Notes: generated by a model not told the origin, from the sequence alone. Positions 7,725 through 16,293 are shown, counted from the stretch's first letter. The stretch: DNA of 64,000 bases from Ruminococcus sp. (GCA_017529875.1 JAFXNC010000006.1:62001-126000), one strand, 5' to 3'. Made by a program: numbers and translations.

Positions 7725-8933
7725 ATGTTAGAACTCAAAGGTAAATACAACAGCTGCAAGGTGTTCACCGAGGTCATCGACGAGAACGCCGTTTCGCAGC
7801 TCATCACTCTGCTCAATCAGCCCATGTCCGAGGGGCAGAGGATAAGAATAATGCCCGACGTCCATGCGGGCGCGGGCTGTACGATAGGTACTACAATGAC
7901 CATTACAGACAAGGTTGTGCCGAATATGGTGGGGGTGGATATCGGCTGCGGCATGGAGACCGTAAAGCTCAAGGGAAAGCACATAGAGCTGCAAAAGCTG
8001 GACAAGCTTATCTATGAGAAGATACCCTCGGGCTTCAATATCAGAAAGAAAGCTCACCGATACAACAACGACATCGACCTGACTGAGCTGTACTGCTATG
8101 ACCGTATCAACCACAGCAGGGCAGAGCTGAGCCTCGGCACCCTCGGCGGCGGCAATCACTTCATCGAGGCCGACAAGGGCGAGGACGGCAGCATCTACAT
8201 CGTGATACACTCAGGCTCGCGGCATCTCGGTGTTGAGACGGCTTCATACTATCAGGACGAGGCCTACAAGCGGCTCAACAAGTGCTCCAAGGCTGAGGTG
8301 GACGAGCTTATCGCAAGGCTCAAAAGCGAGGGCAAGGAAAAGAAGATCCAGTCTGAGCTGAAAAAGCTTGCCAACACCAAGCGCACCGATATCCCCAAGC
8401 CCCTTGCTTACTGCGAGGGAGATCTGTTCGACAAGTATATCCATGACATGAAGATAGTCCAGCAGTTCGCCATGCTCAACCGAAAGGCTATGATGGACGA
8501 GATGATCAAGGGTATGGGTCTGCACGTTGTTGAGCAGTTCACTACCATACACAACTATATCGACACCGACAACATGATACTGCGCAAGGGCGCGGTTTCG
8601 GCGCAGGCCGGAGAAAAGCTGCTCATACCCATAAATATGCGGGACGGCAGCCTTATCTGTACAGGCAAGGGAAACCCCGACTGGAATTGCTCCGCACCTC
8701 ACGGTGCAGGGAGGCTCATGTCGCGCTCTGCGGCAAAGGAGAGCTTTACCGTGTCGGAGTTCAAAAAGCAGATGTCGGGTATCTATACGACTTCTGTAAG
8801 CTCCGCCACACTTGACGAGTGCCCCATGGCTTACAAGAGCTTTGAAGATATCGCGGATAACATCACCGATACTGCGGAGATAGTGGAGGTCATCAAACCG
8901 ATCTATAACTTCAAGGCAGGGGACGAGGCGTGA
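7725..8933 (+). CDS. rtcB: RtcB-family RNA ligase
   Basis: RtcB joins RNA 2',3'-cyclic phosphate or 3'-phosphate ends to 5'-OH ends using GTP and Mn2+. The 402-aa protein shows metal-site motifs PDVHAGAGCTIG, GVDIGCGM (Cys), LGGGNHFIE and HSGSRHLG, and the His that is guanylylated sits in CSAPHGAGRLMSRS (His 326). It belongs to the shorter bacterial RtcB group. No archease gene is beside it. It is co-transcribed with the cysteine-hydrolase/Tudor gene 13 nt upstream, an unusual partner. Its stop lies only 3 nt from the end of the convergent nagA gene, and no terminator hairpin separates them. Confidence 0.93.
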   Translation: MLELKGKYNSCKVFTEVIDENAVSQLITLLNQPMSEGQRIRIMPDVHAGAGCTIGTTMTITDKVVPNMVGVDIGCGMETVKLKGKHIELQKLDKLIYEKIPSGFNIRKKAHRYNNDIDLTELYCYDRINHSRAELSLGTLGGGNHFIEADKGEDGSIYIVIHSGSRHLGVETASYYQDEAYKRLNKCSKAEVDELIARLKSEGKEKKIQSELKKLANTKRTDIPKPLAYCEGDLFDKYIHDMKIVQQFAMLNRKAMMDEMIKGMGLHVVEQFTTIHNYIDTDNMILRKGAVSAQAGEKLLIPINMRDGSLICTGKGNPDWNCSAPHGAGRLMSRSAAKESFTVSEFKKQMSGIYTTSVSSATLDECPMAYKSFEDIADNITDTAEIVEVIKPIYNFKAGDEA

Positions 8934-8936
8934 GGG

Positions 8937-10061
8937 TCAGATCACTCGCCTTATAGATAGATCATTAGCATTAAGTATCAGAAAATGCGCCCTCTTGCCG
9001 GGTTCGATGCTGCCGTAAAGGGCGTCGGCGCCTATTGATCGGCATGGGTTTATGGTCGCAGCCCTGACGGCGCTTTCGAGGGGGACGCCTATTTCAACGG
9101 CTTTAAGCAGGCAGTCATAGAGGCTGCTTGCGCTGCCTGCGAGGGTGCCGTCTTCGAGGGTGACGGTGCTGCTGCGCTTGAAGACTCTTTGCCCACCCAG
9201 GGAGTATTCGCCCTCGGGCATACCGGCGGCCTCGGTGCTGTCGCTTATGAGCACTAACCTGTGGTCGCCGAACAGCTTGAAAGCCGCTCTGACCGCGCTG
9301 GGCGATACGTGTATACCGTCGCATATGAGCTCTGCATAGCAGCTGCTTTCGGCTGCTGCGCCTATCACTCCGGTGTCTCTGTGATGAAAGGGCGGCATGG
9401 CGTTGAACAGGTGTGTGACGTGGTCAGCGCCGGCTCTGAAAGCTCTCGCTGCTGTCTCATAGTCGCTCTCAGTATGACCCAGCGAAAAATGAAATTCCGC
9501 AGACAGTGATTCGATAAGCTCGGTTGCGCCCTCGGCTTCAGGGGCTATTGTCACAAGCTTTATAAGGCCGTTTGCGGCCTTCTGCCAGGCTCTCAGCTTA
9601 TGGGCTGAGGGCTTTTGCACATATGCGGGGTCTTGCGCACCGCATTTTCGCTCCGATATGAAGGGGCCTTCAAGATTGATCCCCAATAGCTCTGCCCGGG
9701 CTTGCGCCTGAGCGGAGCTGTTGTATTCTGCGGCTGCACGGAGTATCGCTGTGATTCTGTCCTCCGGCAGTGTCATGGTGGCGGGGCAGAAGGAGGTCAC
9801 GCCCCGGGAAAACTGATAAGCGGAAATGGCATCAAGAGCATCGGCAGTTCCGTCGCACATATCGTGACCCATACAACCGTGCAGGTGGATATCCGTAAGC
9901 CCCGGCAGCACATAGCACCCCGAGCAGTCGATGACCTTGGCGGTGCTGCTGTCAATGCGGGGCTCAACGGCGGATATAACGCCTTCGCCGTACTCGATAT
10001 CAAGCTTTTCAAAGACACAGTCCCCGGTGAAGACTGTGCCGTTTTTCAGTATATAAGACAT
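8937..10061 (-). CDS. nagA: N-acetylglucosamine-6-phosphate deacetylase NagA
   Basis: NagA removes the acetyl group from GlcNAc-6-phosphate, feeding amino-sugar and wall-recycling metabolism. The 374-aa amidohydrolase shows the metal-site motifs LTDIHLHGCMGHD, GINLEGPFIS (Glu), LGHTES, HVTHLFNAMPP and the catalytic Asp in LISDSTEAAGM. Start ATG at 10061 has AAAGGAG just upstream. It follows the rhodanese gene by 21 nt and is probably read from the same promoter at 10611-10639. No nagB is in the window. Confidence 0.95.
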   Translation of the reverse strand: MSYILKNGTVFTGDCVFEKLDIEYGEGVISAVEPRIDSSTAKVIDCSGCYVLPGLTDIHLHGCMGHDMCDGTADALDAISAYQFSRGVTSFCPATMTLPEDRITAILRAAAEYNSSAQAQARAELLGINLEGPFISERKCGAQDPAYVQKPSAHKLRAWQKAANGLIKLVTIAPEAEGATELIESLSAEFHFSLGHTESDYETAARAFRAGADHVTHLFNAMPPFHHRDTGVIGAAAESSCYAELICDGIHVSPSAVRAAFKLFGDHRLVLISDSTEAAGMPEGEYSLGGQRVFKRSSTVTLEDGTLAGSASSLYDCLLKAVEIGVPLESAVRAATINPCRSIGADALYGSIEPGKRAHFLILNANDLSIRRVI

Positions 10062-10082
10062 ATTTGCTCCTTTGTTAATAGT

Positions 10083-10586
10083 TTACTGCCCGGTCTCAAT
10101 CTCACCGGTCCAGTCGATTATGCCGCCGAACTCGTAGATGTTGGTGTAGCCCATATCGAACAGCTTTTGTGCGGCCTCTTTGCTGCGTCTGCCGCTGCGG
10201 CAGTAGATGAATATGATCTGATCGGTGTCAGGCAGCTCAGGGGGCTTTTCGTTTTCGATGGATTCGTTGGGTATGCAGATCGCTCCGGGGATATGTCCGG
10301 AATCGAACTCGTCCTGCCTGCGCACATCGACGATGATATGCCCGTCGTCAGCTTGCATCATTTCTTTGGCCTGTTCCTGGGTGATCTGATTATAGCTCTC
10401 AGCGGCGGTAGATGTCTCTGCCTGACTGGTCTGAAATGTGGTCTCAGTTACTGAGGATACTGATGTCACGCTGCTTGTGACGGTCGTTGCCTTGCTTTCA
10501 GCCTCAGATGAGCTGTCATTATCCGAGCAGGCAGCAAGCATGAGCATGGCTGCCGCAAGCACTGAGAACAATACTGATCTGTTCAT
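10083..10586 (-). CDS. Rhodanese-domain lipoprotein
   Basis: The 167-aa protein has a lipoprotein signal (lipobox LAAC, Cys 20), a Ser/Thr-rich linker (about 21-65), and a single rhodanese domain with the active-site loop YCRSGRRS (Cys 129) and GGIIDWTGEI near the end. It is therefore displayed on the outer membrane face, where such domains may act in sulfur transfer, thiol-disulfide chemistry or as inactive binding modules. The catalytic Cys is present. An AGGAGG site at 10592-10597 (minus strand) precedes the start. It leads a two-gene unit with nagA; the functional link to nagA is not obvious. Confidence 0.9.
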   Translation of the reverse strand: MNRSVLFSVLAAAMLMLAACSDNDSSSEAESKATTVTSSVTSVSSVTETTFQTSQAETSTAAESYNQITQEQAKEMMQADDGHIIVDVRRQDEFDSGHIPGAICIPNESIENEKPPELPDTDQIIFIYCRSGRRSKEAAQKLFDMGYTNIYEFGGIIDWTGEIETGQ

Positions 10587-10610
10587 ATCCTGCCTCCTGT
10601 TTTTATGCTT

Positions 10611-10639
10611 ATTATATCACATCTTAACTTATTTATCAA
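10611..10639 (-). promoter_or_regulatory. Promoter of the rhodanese-nagA unit
   Basis: On the minus strand, TTGATA (10639-10634) and TATAAT (10616-10611) are separated by 17 nt, and lie 25 nt upstream of the start codon. Confidence 0.8.
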
Positions 10640-10733
10640 CTGTCAGTTCGGCCTGCGAGCATAGACGTTTGACGGATTTGTAACATATTTCAAGAATAGT
10701 GCAATAATTTTGTTTTTAATTGCCAATTTATAA

Positions 10734-10762
10734 TTGACATATGGGCAGTTATATGGTATAAT
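10734..10762 (+). promoter_or_regulatory. Consensus promoter of the EAL-domain gene
   Basis: A perfect TTGACA (10734-10739), 17-nt spacer and TATAAT (10757-10762) with an extended TGG just before the -10. The divergent gap 10587-10818 holds this promoter and that of the rhodanese gene, with about 90 bases of AT-rich sequence between them and no clear operator. Confidence 0.9.
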
Positions 10763-10818
10763 ATATAAAATATGTGTTGATTTAGATGACTGCATTTAAA
10801 AGGGAAGGAGGCGAAGGC

Positions 10819-12897
10819 GTGTATCAGGAAAAGATCGAATGTATCAGCCATTTTATCGCTGAGGCCGAAAAGCTCAGCAATAATGACGAGCTTGAAAAGC
10901 TCATTGACAATTGCGTCGAACAGCTCGGAGATCTTAATGATACTCCCGAATTGTCTATTCTTTCAGACCGGCTGTTCAGGTTCGCAAGGAGGTTCATCGG
11001 TATCAGATCAGATACCGAGGCTGTCCGCAGACTGGCAGAGCTGACCCTCGAGGAACGCATCGAGCTCGAACAGGTGGAACGAATCATCGACGGCAATCTG
11101 CTTTGTTATCACTTTCAGCCTATCGTCAGCGCCGAGGACGGCTCTGTTTACTCTTATGAAGCATTGATGCGCCCCATAGGGTCGCCGCTTATTTCGCCTT
11201 TCCATATACTGAAATACGCCGCTTTGACCGAGAGGCTCAAGGACATCGAAAGGGCCACCTTTATGAACGTCCTGAAACTCATCGACAGTGAGCCTCAGCG
11301 GTTCTTCGGGAAAATGGTGTTTATCAACAGCATCCCGAATATTGTGCTCCCCGCCGAGGACAACGAGCTCATCGGTGAGCTGCTTGCCCGCAACTGCGAC
11401 AGGGCAGTCATCGAGATGACCGAGAGCAGTGAGCTTGATGAAAGAAAATTCGCCCTTATCCGGCAGAAGTACCGCACCCTTAACATCCGTATAGCTATCG
11501 ACGACTACGGCACAGGCTATTCCAATGTCAAGAACCTGCTCAACTATATGCCCAACTACGTCAAGATCGACAGGTCGCTGCTCAGCGAGATCCAGAACAG
11601 CCAGAAGAAAAGGCATTTCGTCAGAGATATCATCGAGTTCTGTCACGACAACGGCATACTCGCCCTTGCAGAGGGCGTCGAGACCTCCGAGGAGCTCAGG
11701 ACGGTCATCCTTCTGGGAGTTGACCTGATCCAGGGATTCTACACCGGACGTCCCATGCCGGAGCCTGTGGAGCACATAAACGAGGAGATCATAGCCGAGA
11801 TCAGGCGGTGCAGCACCGAGCTCAAGGACGGCATCGCAAGCAAGCAGTATGTGGCCGCTGACGGTGAGAAGATACTCCTTGACAAGGTGGTCCGGGACGG
11901 GTGCTCAACAGTGCTTGTAGGCAAGGGCTTCCAGCCCGGGGCAAGGGTCGTGCTTGCGGGGTCTCATGTCAACGAGACCAATGTCTGCATCATGACCACC
12001 AAAGACTTCGAGGGTACTGTCGCCATCGAGAACGTAAAGCTCCATGCCCTGAAAAATATGCCCTGCTTCATGCTTGCAGACGGCTGTAATATGAAGCTGG
12101 AGATAATCGGCGAGAACTTCCTCTCAGGGGGCGGCGTATGCGTCCCGAAACGTTCAAGGCTCGAAGTCGTAGGGCACGGTTCGCTCACGATCGAGGTTGA
12201 TAATTCCGATTACTACGGTATCGGCAACGACCTGTCATCCTATCACGGCGATCTTGTGTTCACCCATAACAGCATGATCACGATAACTGCCAACGGTCAG
12301 TGCGGCGTGGGCATCGGCTCGGGTTCGGGCGGCAAGGTCAAGATCTGCAGCGGCAAATACCTTATATCCCAGCAGGGCGGTTACGGCGTATCTATCGGCT
12401 CCCTCGGCGAGACCACTGAGCTTGACATCCACGACTGTGACCTTGAGACCAAGCTTTCAACTGCCAAGGGCACTTCTATCGGTTCGCTTTACGGCAGTGC
12501 GGATGTCCGTATCAGGAGATCAAGTTTCAGATGCTTTGCAGGAGGGCTTACGGTGGCGGGTATCGGCTCTGCGGACGGAAACGCTATCAAGGCCGTGTTC
12601 GACAACTGCAACGTGTCCCTCGACGTCAGAGCCGACGATATGACTGCAGTAGGTTCATACAACGGCGATTCGGATATCAGCATCTCCAAAGCCTCCTTCC
12701 GAGTCTCGGCAGCCGGCAACAACGCTCTTGCCTTCGGAGGCCTCAACGGAAAGACCAAGCTTTCCATCAGGAATGCCGATGTAGGCGTAGATCTGTCCAC
12801 ATCCCTCGGTGCGTGCACCTATGCCGACAGAAAGGACATCACCCTTGACGGCGGCAGATGCGTCTTCAAGGTCAACGGCTCCGAGCAGGACTTGTAA
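10819..12897 (+). CDS. EAL-domain c-di-GMP phosphodiesterase fused to a C-terminal repeat (beta-helix-like) domain
   Basis: The EAL domain (about residues 80-330) should hydrolyse cyclic di-GMP. Catalytic motifs are intact: YEALMRP, INSIPN, EMTES, IDDYGTGYSN, YVKIDRSLL, EGVETSEE and QGFYTGRPMP. Before it is a helical, acidic N-terminal region of about 80 residues with no recognised sensor. After it, roughly from residue 470 to the end, seven copies of a repeat of about 28 residues share the motif (G/S/A)-(I/V/F)-G-(S/G)-x-x-G, as in GIGSGSG, SIGSLGE, SIGSLYG, GIGSADG, AVGSYNG and AFGGLNG. This suggests a right-handed beta-helix. There is no signal peptide or membrane segment, so the whole protein is cytosolic. 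GTG 10819 has AAGGAGG at 10805-10811; the in-frame ATG at 10786 lacks a ribosome-binding site. Confidence 0.9.
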   Translation: MYQEKIECISHFIAEAEKLSNNDELEKLIDNCVEQLGDLNDTPELSILSDRLFRFARRFIGIRSDTEAVRRLAELTLEERIELEQVERIIDGNLLCYHFQPIVSAEDGSVYSYEALMRPIGSPLISPFHILKYAALTERLKDIERATFMNVLKLIDSEPQRFFGKMVFINSIPNIVLPAEDNELIGELLARNCDRAVIEMTESSELDERKFALIRQKYRTLNIRIAIDDYGTGYSNVKNLLNYMPNYVKIDRSLLSEIQNSQKKRHFVRDIIEFCHDNGILALAEGVETSEELRTVILLGVDLIQGFYTGRPMPEPVEHINEEIIAEIRRCSTELKDGIASKQYVAADGEKILLDKVVRDGCSTVLVGKGFQPGARVVLAGSHVNETNVCIMTTKDFEGTVAIENVKLHALKNMPCFMLADGCNMKLEIIGENFLSGGGVCVPKRSRLEVVGHGSLTIEVDNSDYYGIGNDLSSYHGDLVFTHNSMITITANGQCGVGIGSGSGGKVKICSGKYLISQQGGYGVSIGSLGETTELDIHDCDLETKLSTAKGTSIGSLYGSADVRIRRSSFRCFAGGLTVAGIGSADGNAIKAVFDNCNVSLDVRADDMTAVGSYNGDSDISISKASFRVSAAGNNALAFGGLNGKTKLSIRNADVGVDLSTSLGACTYADRKDITLDGGRCVFKVNGSEQDL

Positions 12898-12912
12898 ACA
12901 GAATTCGTTAAT

Positions 12913-12950
12913 AATGCGCAGTCATCGCAGGCTGCGCATTTTACATTTTT
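12913..12950 (+). terminator. Terminator after the EAL gene
   Basis: A 9-bp stem (AATGCGCAG at 12913-12921 with CTGCGCATT at 12932-12940) is followed by TTACATTTTT. Confidence 0.8.
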
Positions 12951-12965
12951 GCTCAAATTACTTCG

Positions 12966-12994
12966 TTGACAAACATGATAAAATGATGTATAAT
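12966..12994 (+). promoter_or_regulatory. Promoter of the membrane protein-hemW unit
   Basis: Perfect TTGACA (12966-12971) and TATAAT (12989-12994) boxes with a 17-nt spacer, 38 nt before the TTG start at 13033. Confidence 0.88.
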
Positions 12995-13032
12995 TTCTAT
13001 CAGTAATACAATCACAGACAGGGGGGAACGTT

Positions 13033-13473
13033 TTGGAGGCGGTAATAGGACTGGCCATCATTATCACGCTGTTATATGTGCTGGGGGTGAACCCCTACTA
13101 TATCATGGAGGGCGTGATGATCCTGCTCATACTGGTGCTTGCGGCTACACTGCTGTTTTTCATAGCTACGGCGATCTCTCTTATCGGCTCCAAGCGTATC
13201 AAGGCGGTCTTTGACAGGATAGACAAGCCAGAGGGAAAGGCATTCCCGTCGGCGGTGTATATCTCCGAGGGTCAGGAGCTGCGCAACGCTTTCCCCAATG
13301 AGTTCGTGCTGAAAAAGATCCTTTACAAGAAAGACAGAGATGTAACTCTGAGAGTGACCCGCGGCGGCAAGATCTACGACAAGTATTCGGTCATCACCAT
13401 CGTTGCGGGATTGCTGCTGGGCAGCGCCTCTATCGCATTTCTGAGCAATACTGTGCTGGGAGTGCTGTTATGA
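13033..13473 (+). CDS. Small membrane protein of unknown function, 146 aa
   Basis: I do not recognise it. Two adjacent hydrophobic segments fill about residues 1-50, a soluble mixed-charge region spans about 55-118, and a third hydrophobic segment ends the protein (VITIVAGLLLGSASIAFL). The only start with a ribosome-binding site (AGGGGGG at about 13019-13025) is TTG 13033. It ends in an ATGA overlap with the next frame, and that gene in turn overlaps hemW, so the three are tightly coupled. Confidence 0.75.
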   Translation: MEAVIGLAIIITLLYVLGVNPYYIMEGVMILLILVLAATLLFFIATAISLIGSKRIKAVFDRIDKPEGKAFPSAVYISEGQELRNAFPNEFVLKKILYKKDRDVTLRVTRGGKIYDKYSVITIVAGLLLGSASIAFLSNTVLGVLL

Positions 13474-13484
13474 AAGGAGAGCAA

Positions 13485-13958
13485 ATGAAGGATTTTCAAA
13501 GAGCCATGAAGCTCTCTTTGTGTTTCGGCCTTGCCGGGGCGGTGATACTGCCGCTGATATATGAGGGGTACGCCAATATATCGAGAACTCTTTCTTTGCT
13601 TTTGCTCACTGCATGGGCTGTGTTTGCGGGGTTCAAGTTTTCGAGGCTTTCCCGGAGGGCGGCACTGCTGGGGGCTGTGGCTGATATGTGCTACTCTTTC
13701 GGTCTCGGGCTGGTGGCGTATATCGGCATACATCCGCTGACGGTGAGCCTGCTTGAAAAGAACTCCAAATACTTTTATCTCGATTTCAAGGATCAGGCGC
13801 TGTTCTGGCTGTTTGCATTTCTGATCATGCTTTTGATGTTCGTAACTATGTTCTTTATCTGGGTTATCTGTTACGCCATAAGACATATCCGGGACAACAA
13901 CAAGCGGGCCGGGGAGTATATCCTCAATGCGTTCAGTGAAGGCGAGGATAAACAATGA
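13485..13958 (+). CDS. Four-helix membrane protein of unknown function, 157 aa
   Basis: Four hydrophobic helices are visible (LCFGLAGAVILPLIY, LSLLLLTAWAVFAGF, GLGLVAYIGIHPLT and ALFWLFAFLIMLLMFVTMFF regions), with a short charged C-terminus. No family is recognised. ATG 13485 has AAAGGAG at 13473-13479, 5 nt upstream; an in-frame ATG at 13470 overlaps the previous stop codon and could also be used. Its stop overlaps the hemW start (ATGA at 13955-13958). Confidence 0.78.
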   Translation: MKDFQRAMKLSLCFGLAGAVILPLIYEGYANISRTLSLLLLTAWAVFAGFKFSRLSRRAALLGAVADMCYSFGLGLVAYIGIHPLTVSLLEKNSKYFYLDFKDQALFWLFAFLIMLLMFVTMFFIWVICYAIRHIRDNNKRAGEYILNAFSEGEDKQ

Positions 13959-15058
13959 CCGGCATCTATATCCATGTTCCGTTCTGCGAGAGGAAATGTC
14001 CTTACTGTGCGTTTTACTCCGTTGCACGCTTAGGAGACACTGTAAAGGCCTACACCGATACGCTCAAAAACGCTATTCTGTCTTTTGATGACAATGTAAA
14101 GGCTGACACACTGTATTTCGGCGGAGGCACCCCGCCGCTGCTCGGAGCAGAAAATATCGCTGAAATTGTCGGGATCTGCCGTAAAAAGTTTGGCCTTGAC
14201 GGTGCTGAGATCACGGTCGAGTGCAACCCGAACAGCACCGATATTGCGCTGTTGCGTGAGCTGAGGGCTTGCGGCGTAAACCGCCTGTCCGTCGGAGTTC
14301 AGTCTTTGGATGACAAGGAACTGGCTTTCCTCGGGAGGCTCCACGATGCCGCACAGGTGCGGGCTGTACTTGACAGCGCCCGTGAAGCCGGTTTTGACAA
14401 CGTCTCCGCTGACCTGATGATCGGCATAAAAGAACAGACCTCCGAGAGCATCGAAAGCTCTGTTTCAGAATTGTCAAGCTTAGGCGCTTCACATATATCG
14501 GTATATATGATAAAGGTCGAGTCGGGGACGGCTTTCGACTGCGACAGGGTCAGAAACGGTCTGCTCGGTGACGATGAGCTGGCACAGCTGTATCTTGATA
14601 CTGTGAGCATATGTGAGTGTTACGGCTTCAAACAGTACGAGATCTCAAACTTTGCCAAGAACGGCCTTGTGAGCAGGCACAACCTCAAATACTGGACCGG
14701 CGAGGATTACATTGGTTTCGGACCCTCGGCACATTCCTTTTTCAAGTCTGTCAGATATTGCTGCCCTGATGACCTTGCTGCCTATATCCGTGAGGGTCAG
14801 AAGACCGTCGTGACCGAGGCTGCTCCAGACAGGGCAGAGGAATACGTCCTGCTGGGGCTCAGGCTCAACTGCGGGATAAGCCTGAAAAAATGCGCTTTAT
14901 TCGGAATAAATGCCGACCGTTTACAGCGTATGCTTGTACTGAGCAGGCGCTATGAAAAGGCCGGGCTATGCACACTGTCACAGGATCAGGACAACCTGAC
15001 CCTGACACCACGGGGGATGCTGGTCTCTAACAGCATCATATCTGAACTTTTGCTGTAA
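13955..15058 (+). CDS. hemW: HemW-type radical SAM heme chaperone
   Basis: HemW binds a 4Fe-4S cluster and S-adenosylmethionine and is thought to hand heme to client proteins; it was often misnamed oxygen-independent coproporphyrinogen oxidase. The 367-aa protein has the radical-SAM motif PFCERKCPYCAF near the N-terminus, FGGGTPPLL, and a YEISNFAKNG motif and C-terminal winged-helix-like region shared by HemW. The Cys found before the SAM motif in true HemN-type enzymes is absent, which fits HemW. It is the last gene of a three-gene overlapping chain. Confidence 0.9.
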   Translation: MTGIYIHVPFCERKCPYCAFYSVARLGDTVKAYTDTLKNAILSFDDNVKADTLYFGGGTPPLLGAENIAEIVGICRKKFGLDGAEITVECNPNSTDIALLRELRACGVNRLSVGVQSLDDKELAFLGRLHDAAQVRAVLDSAREAGFDNVSADLMIGIKEQTSESIESSVSELSSLGASHISVYMIKVESGTAFDCDRVRNGLLGDDELAQLYLDTVSICECYGFKQYEISNFAKNGLVSRHNLKYWTGEDYIGFGPSAHSFFKSVRYCCPDDLAAYIREGQKTVVTEAAPDRAEEYVLLGLRLNCGISLKKCALFGINADRLQRMLVLSRRYEKAGLCTLSQDQDNLTLTPRGMLVSNSIISELLL

Positions 15059-15129
15059 GCCTGATATGGTAAAAACAGCCAAATATCTTGACCCCGTGTT
15101 GTGCAGATATACAATATCTTGAGCAGGTG

Positions 15130-15158
15130 TTGAATATTCGGCTTGAACGTGATAAAAT
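15130..15158 (+). promoter_or_regulatory. Promoter of the adaptor-lipoprotein gene
   Basis: TTGAAT (15130-15135), a 17-nt spacer and TAAAAT (15153-15158). Just upstream is a near direct repeat, AATATCTTGA(N4)GTGTTG at 15082-15101 and 15113-15132, whose second copy runs into the -35 box. Confidence 0.65.
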
Positions 15159-15201
15159 AATATATTAAGCTGATACGTCGTTTATAATAGTAGGTGATAT
15201 T

Positions 15202-16191
15202 ATGAAAAAGTTCCTTTCAGCGGCTTGTGCGCTGATGATGCTGATATGCACAGGCTGTTCTCAGTCGGATGCTACGCAGGAGATAGCCGTTCCAATATAC
15301 GAGGCCAAAAAGGTCAGTTACAAGACCACTGTGGCCGAGGTTACCGAGATCTCCGAAAGATACATGAAAGAGGGAAAGTTCGGCTATCCCTATTCCGAGA
15401 AGGTCTCTTTCCCTGTCTCCGGGCAGGTGGACGAGGTCTATGTTTCCTCCGAACAGTCCATCAAGAAAGGTGATCTGCTTTGCACGCTGTTCTCTGATGA
15501 TCTTGATCTGAGGATAGAGGAAAAAGAGGTCTACCTCAATCAGGCCAAGAAGACGCTGAACACCCTTATCGCTGAGGGCGGAGATTACTACGAGATCGAA
15601 CAGGCCCGAGTGGATCTTGATATCCAGCAGCTTGAATACGATCATCTTGTTGCGGAGAAGGACAAGTACAACGTCTATGCCCCCTGTGACGGCTATTTCA
15701 AGCTTGCCAGGCAGTACAGCAGGGGACTTGCTCGGTTCACATGGGTCAATGCGGGCAGCACCTTCGGCACTGCTCAGGACAAGTCCGAGGAGTATCTTTT
15801 CTGCGAGATCTACGACAATATGCTCAACAATGTGAACTTCGGCACCAGAGTAGGTCTTACCCAGGGAGCCACTACCTGCAAGGGCATGGTGGCGGATATC
15901 GTCAGGAACGAAAACGGCGAATATTCCAGCTATTACTATGTGATCCGTCCCGACGAGGGGGCTGAGCTCTATGACTTCGGCGCCGTGCAGATCAGCTTTA
16001 ACGTTTATTCAAGGCAGGATGTGGTGGTCGTTCCCTCCAACGCCATAAAGACTGTGGGCGACAGAAAATTCGTCAATCTGCTCATCGACGGAGTAAAGGT
16101 CGAGCAGGACGTGGAGACCGGTATCGTAGACGGCACAAAGACCGAGATCACCGGCGGTCTTGTGGGCGGCGAGGAACTGATACTGAATTAA
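15202..16191 (+). CDS. HlyD/MFP-like adaptor lipoprotein without a neighbouring transporter
   Basis: The protein is a lipoprotein (lipobox CTGC, Cys 19). The layout is that of efflux membrane-fusion proteins: a split biotinyl-lipoyl motif (VSFPVSGQVDEVYVSSEQSI and NVYAPCDGYFKL), a helical hairpin between them (about residues 105-160), and beta-barrel-like C-terminal parts (VVVVPSNAIKTVGDRKFV). In Firmicutes such proteins usually pair with MacB-like ABC transporters, but no ABC gene is adjacent. The next gene has its own start region about 100 nt downstream. Function as an orphan adaptor or as a sensor is unresolved. Confidence 0.82.
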   Translation: MKKFLSAACALMMLICTGCSQSDATQEIAVPIYEAKKVSYKTTVAEVTEISERYMKEGKFGYPYSEKVSFPVSGQVDEVYVSSEQSIKKGDLLCTLFSDDLDLRIEEKEVYLNQAKKTLNTLIAEGGDYYEIEQARVDLDIQQLEYDHLVAEKDKYNVYAPCDGYFKLARQYSRGLARFTWVNAGSTFGTAQDKSEEYLFCEIYDNMLNNVNFGTRVGLTQGATTCKGMVADIVRNENGEYSSYYYVIRPDEGAELYDFGAVQISFNVYSRQDVVVVPSNAIKTVGDRKFVNLLIDGVKVEQDVETGIVDGTKTEITGGLVGGEELILN

Positions 16192-16236
16192 TTTTAAAAA
16201 AGTTTGTTAAAAGACTTGATTTTCAAAGAGAAATGG

Positions 16237-16242
16237 TATAAA
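16237..16242 (+). promoter_or_regulatory. Possible extended -10 for the next membrane protein
   Basis: TGGTATAAA (TATAAA at 16237-16242) with a TTGATT 15 nt upstream (16216-16221). The spacing is short, so this is a weak call. Confidence 0.4.
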
Positions 16243-16293
16243 ATATGATTATGTGTTGAACGATCTGCTTTTGGCGATTAAGGAGGACTTTAA

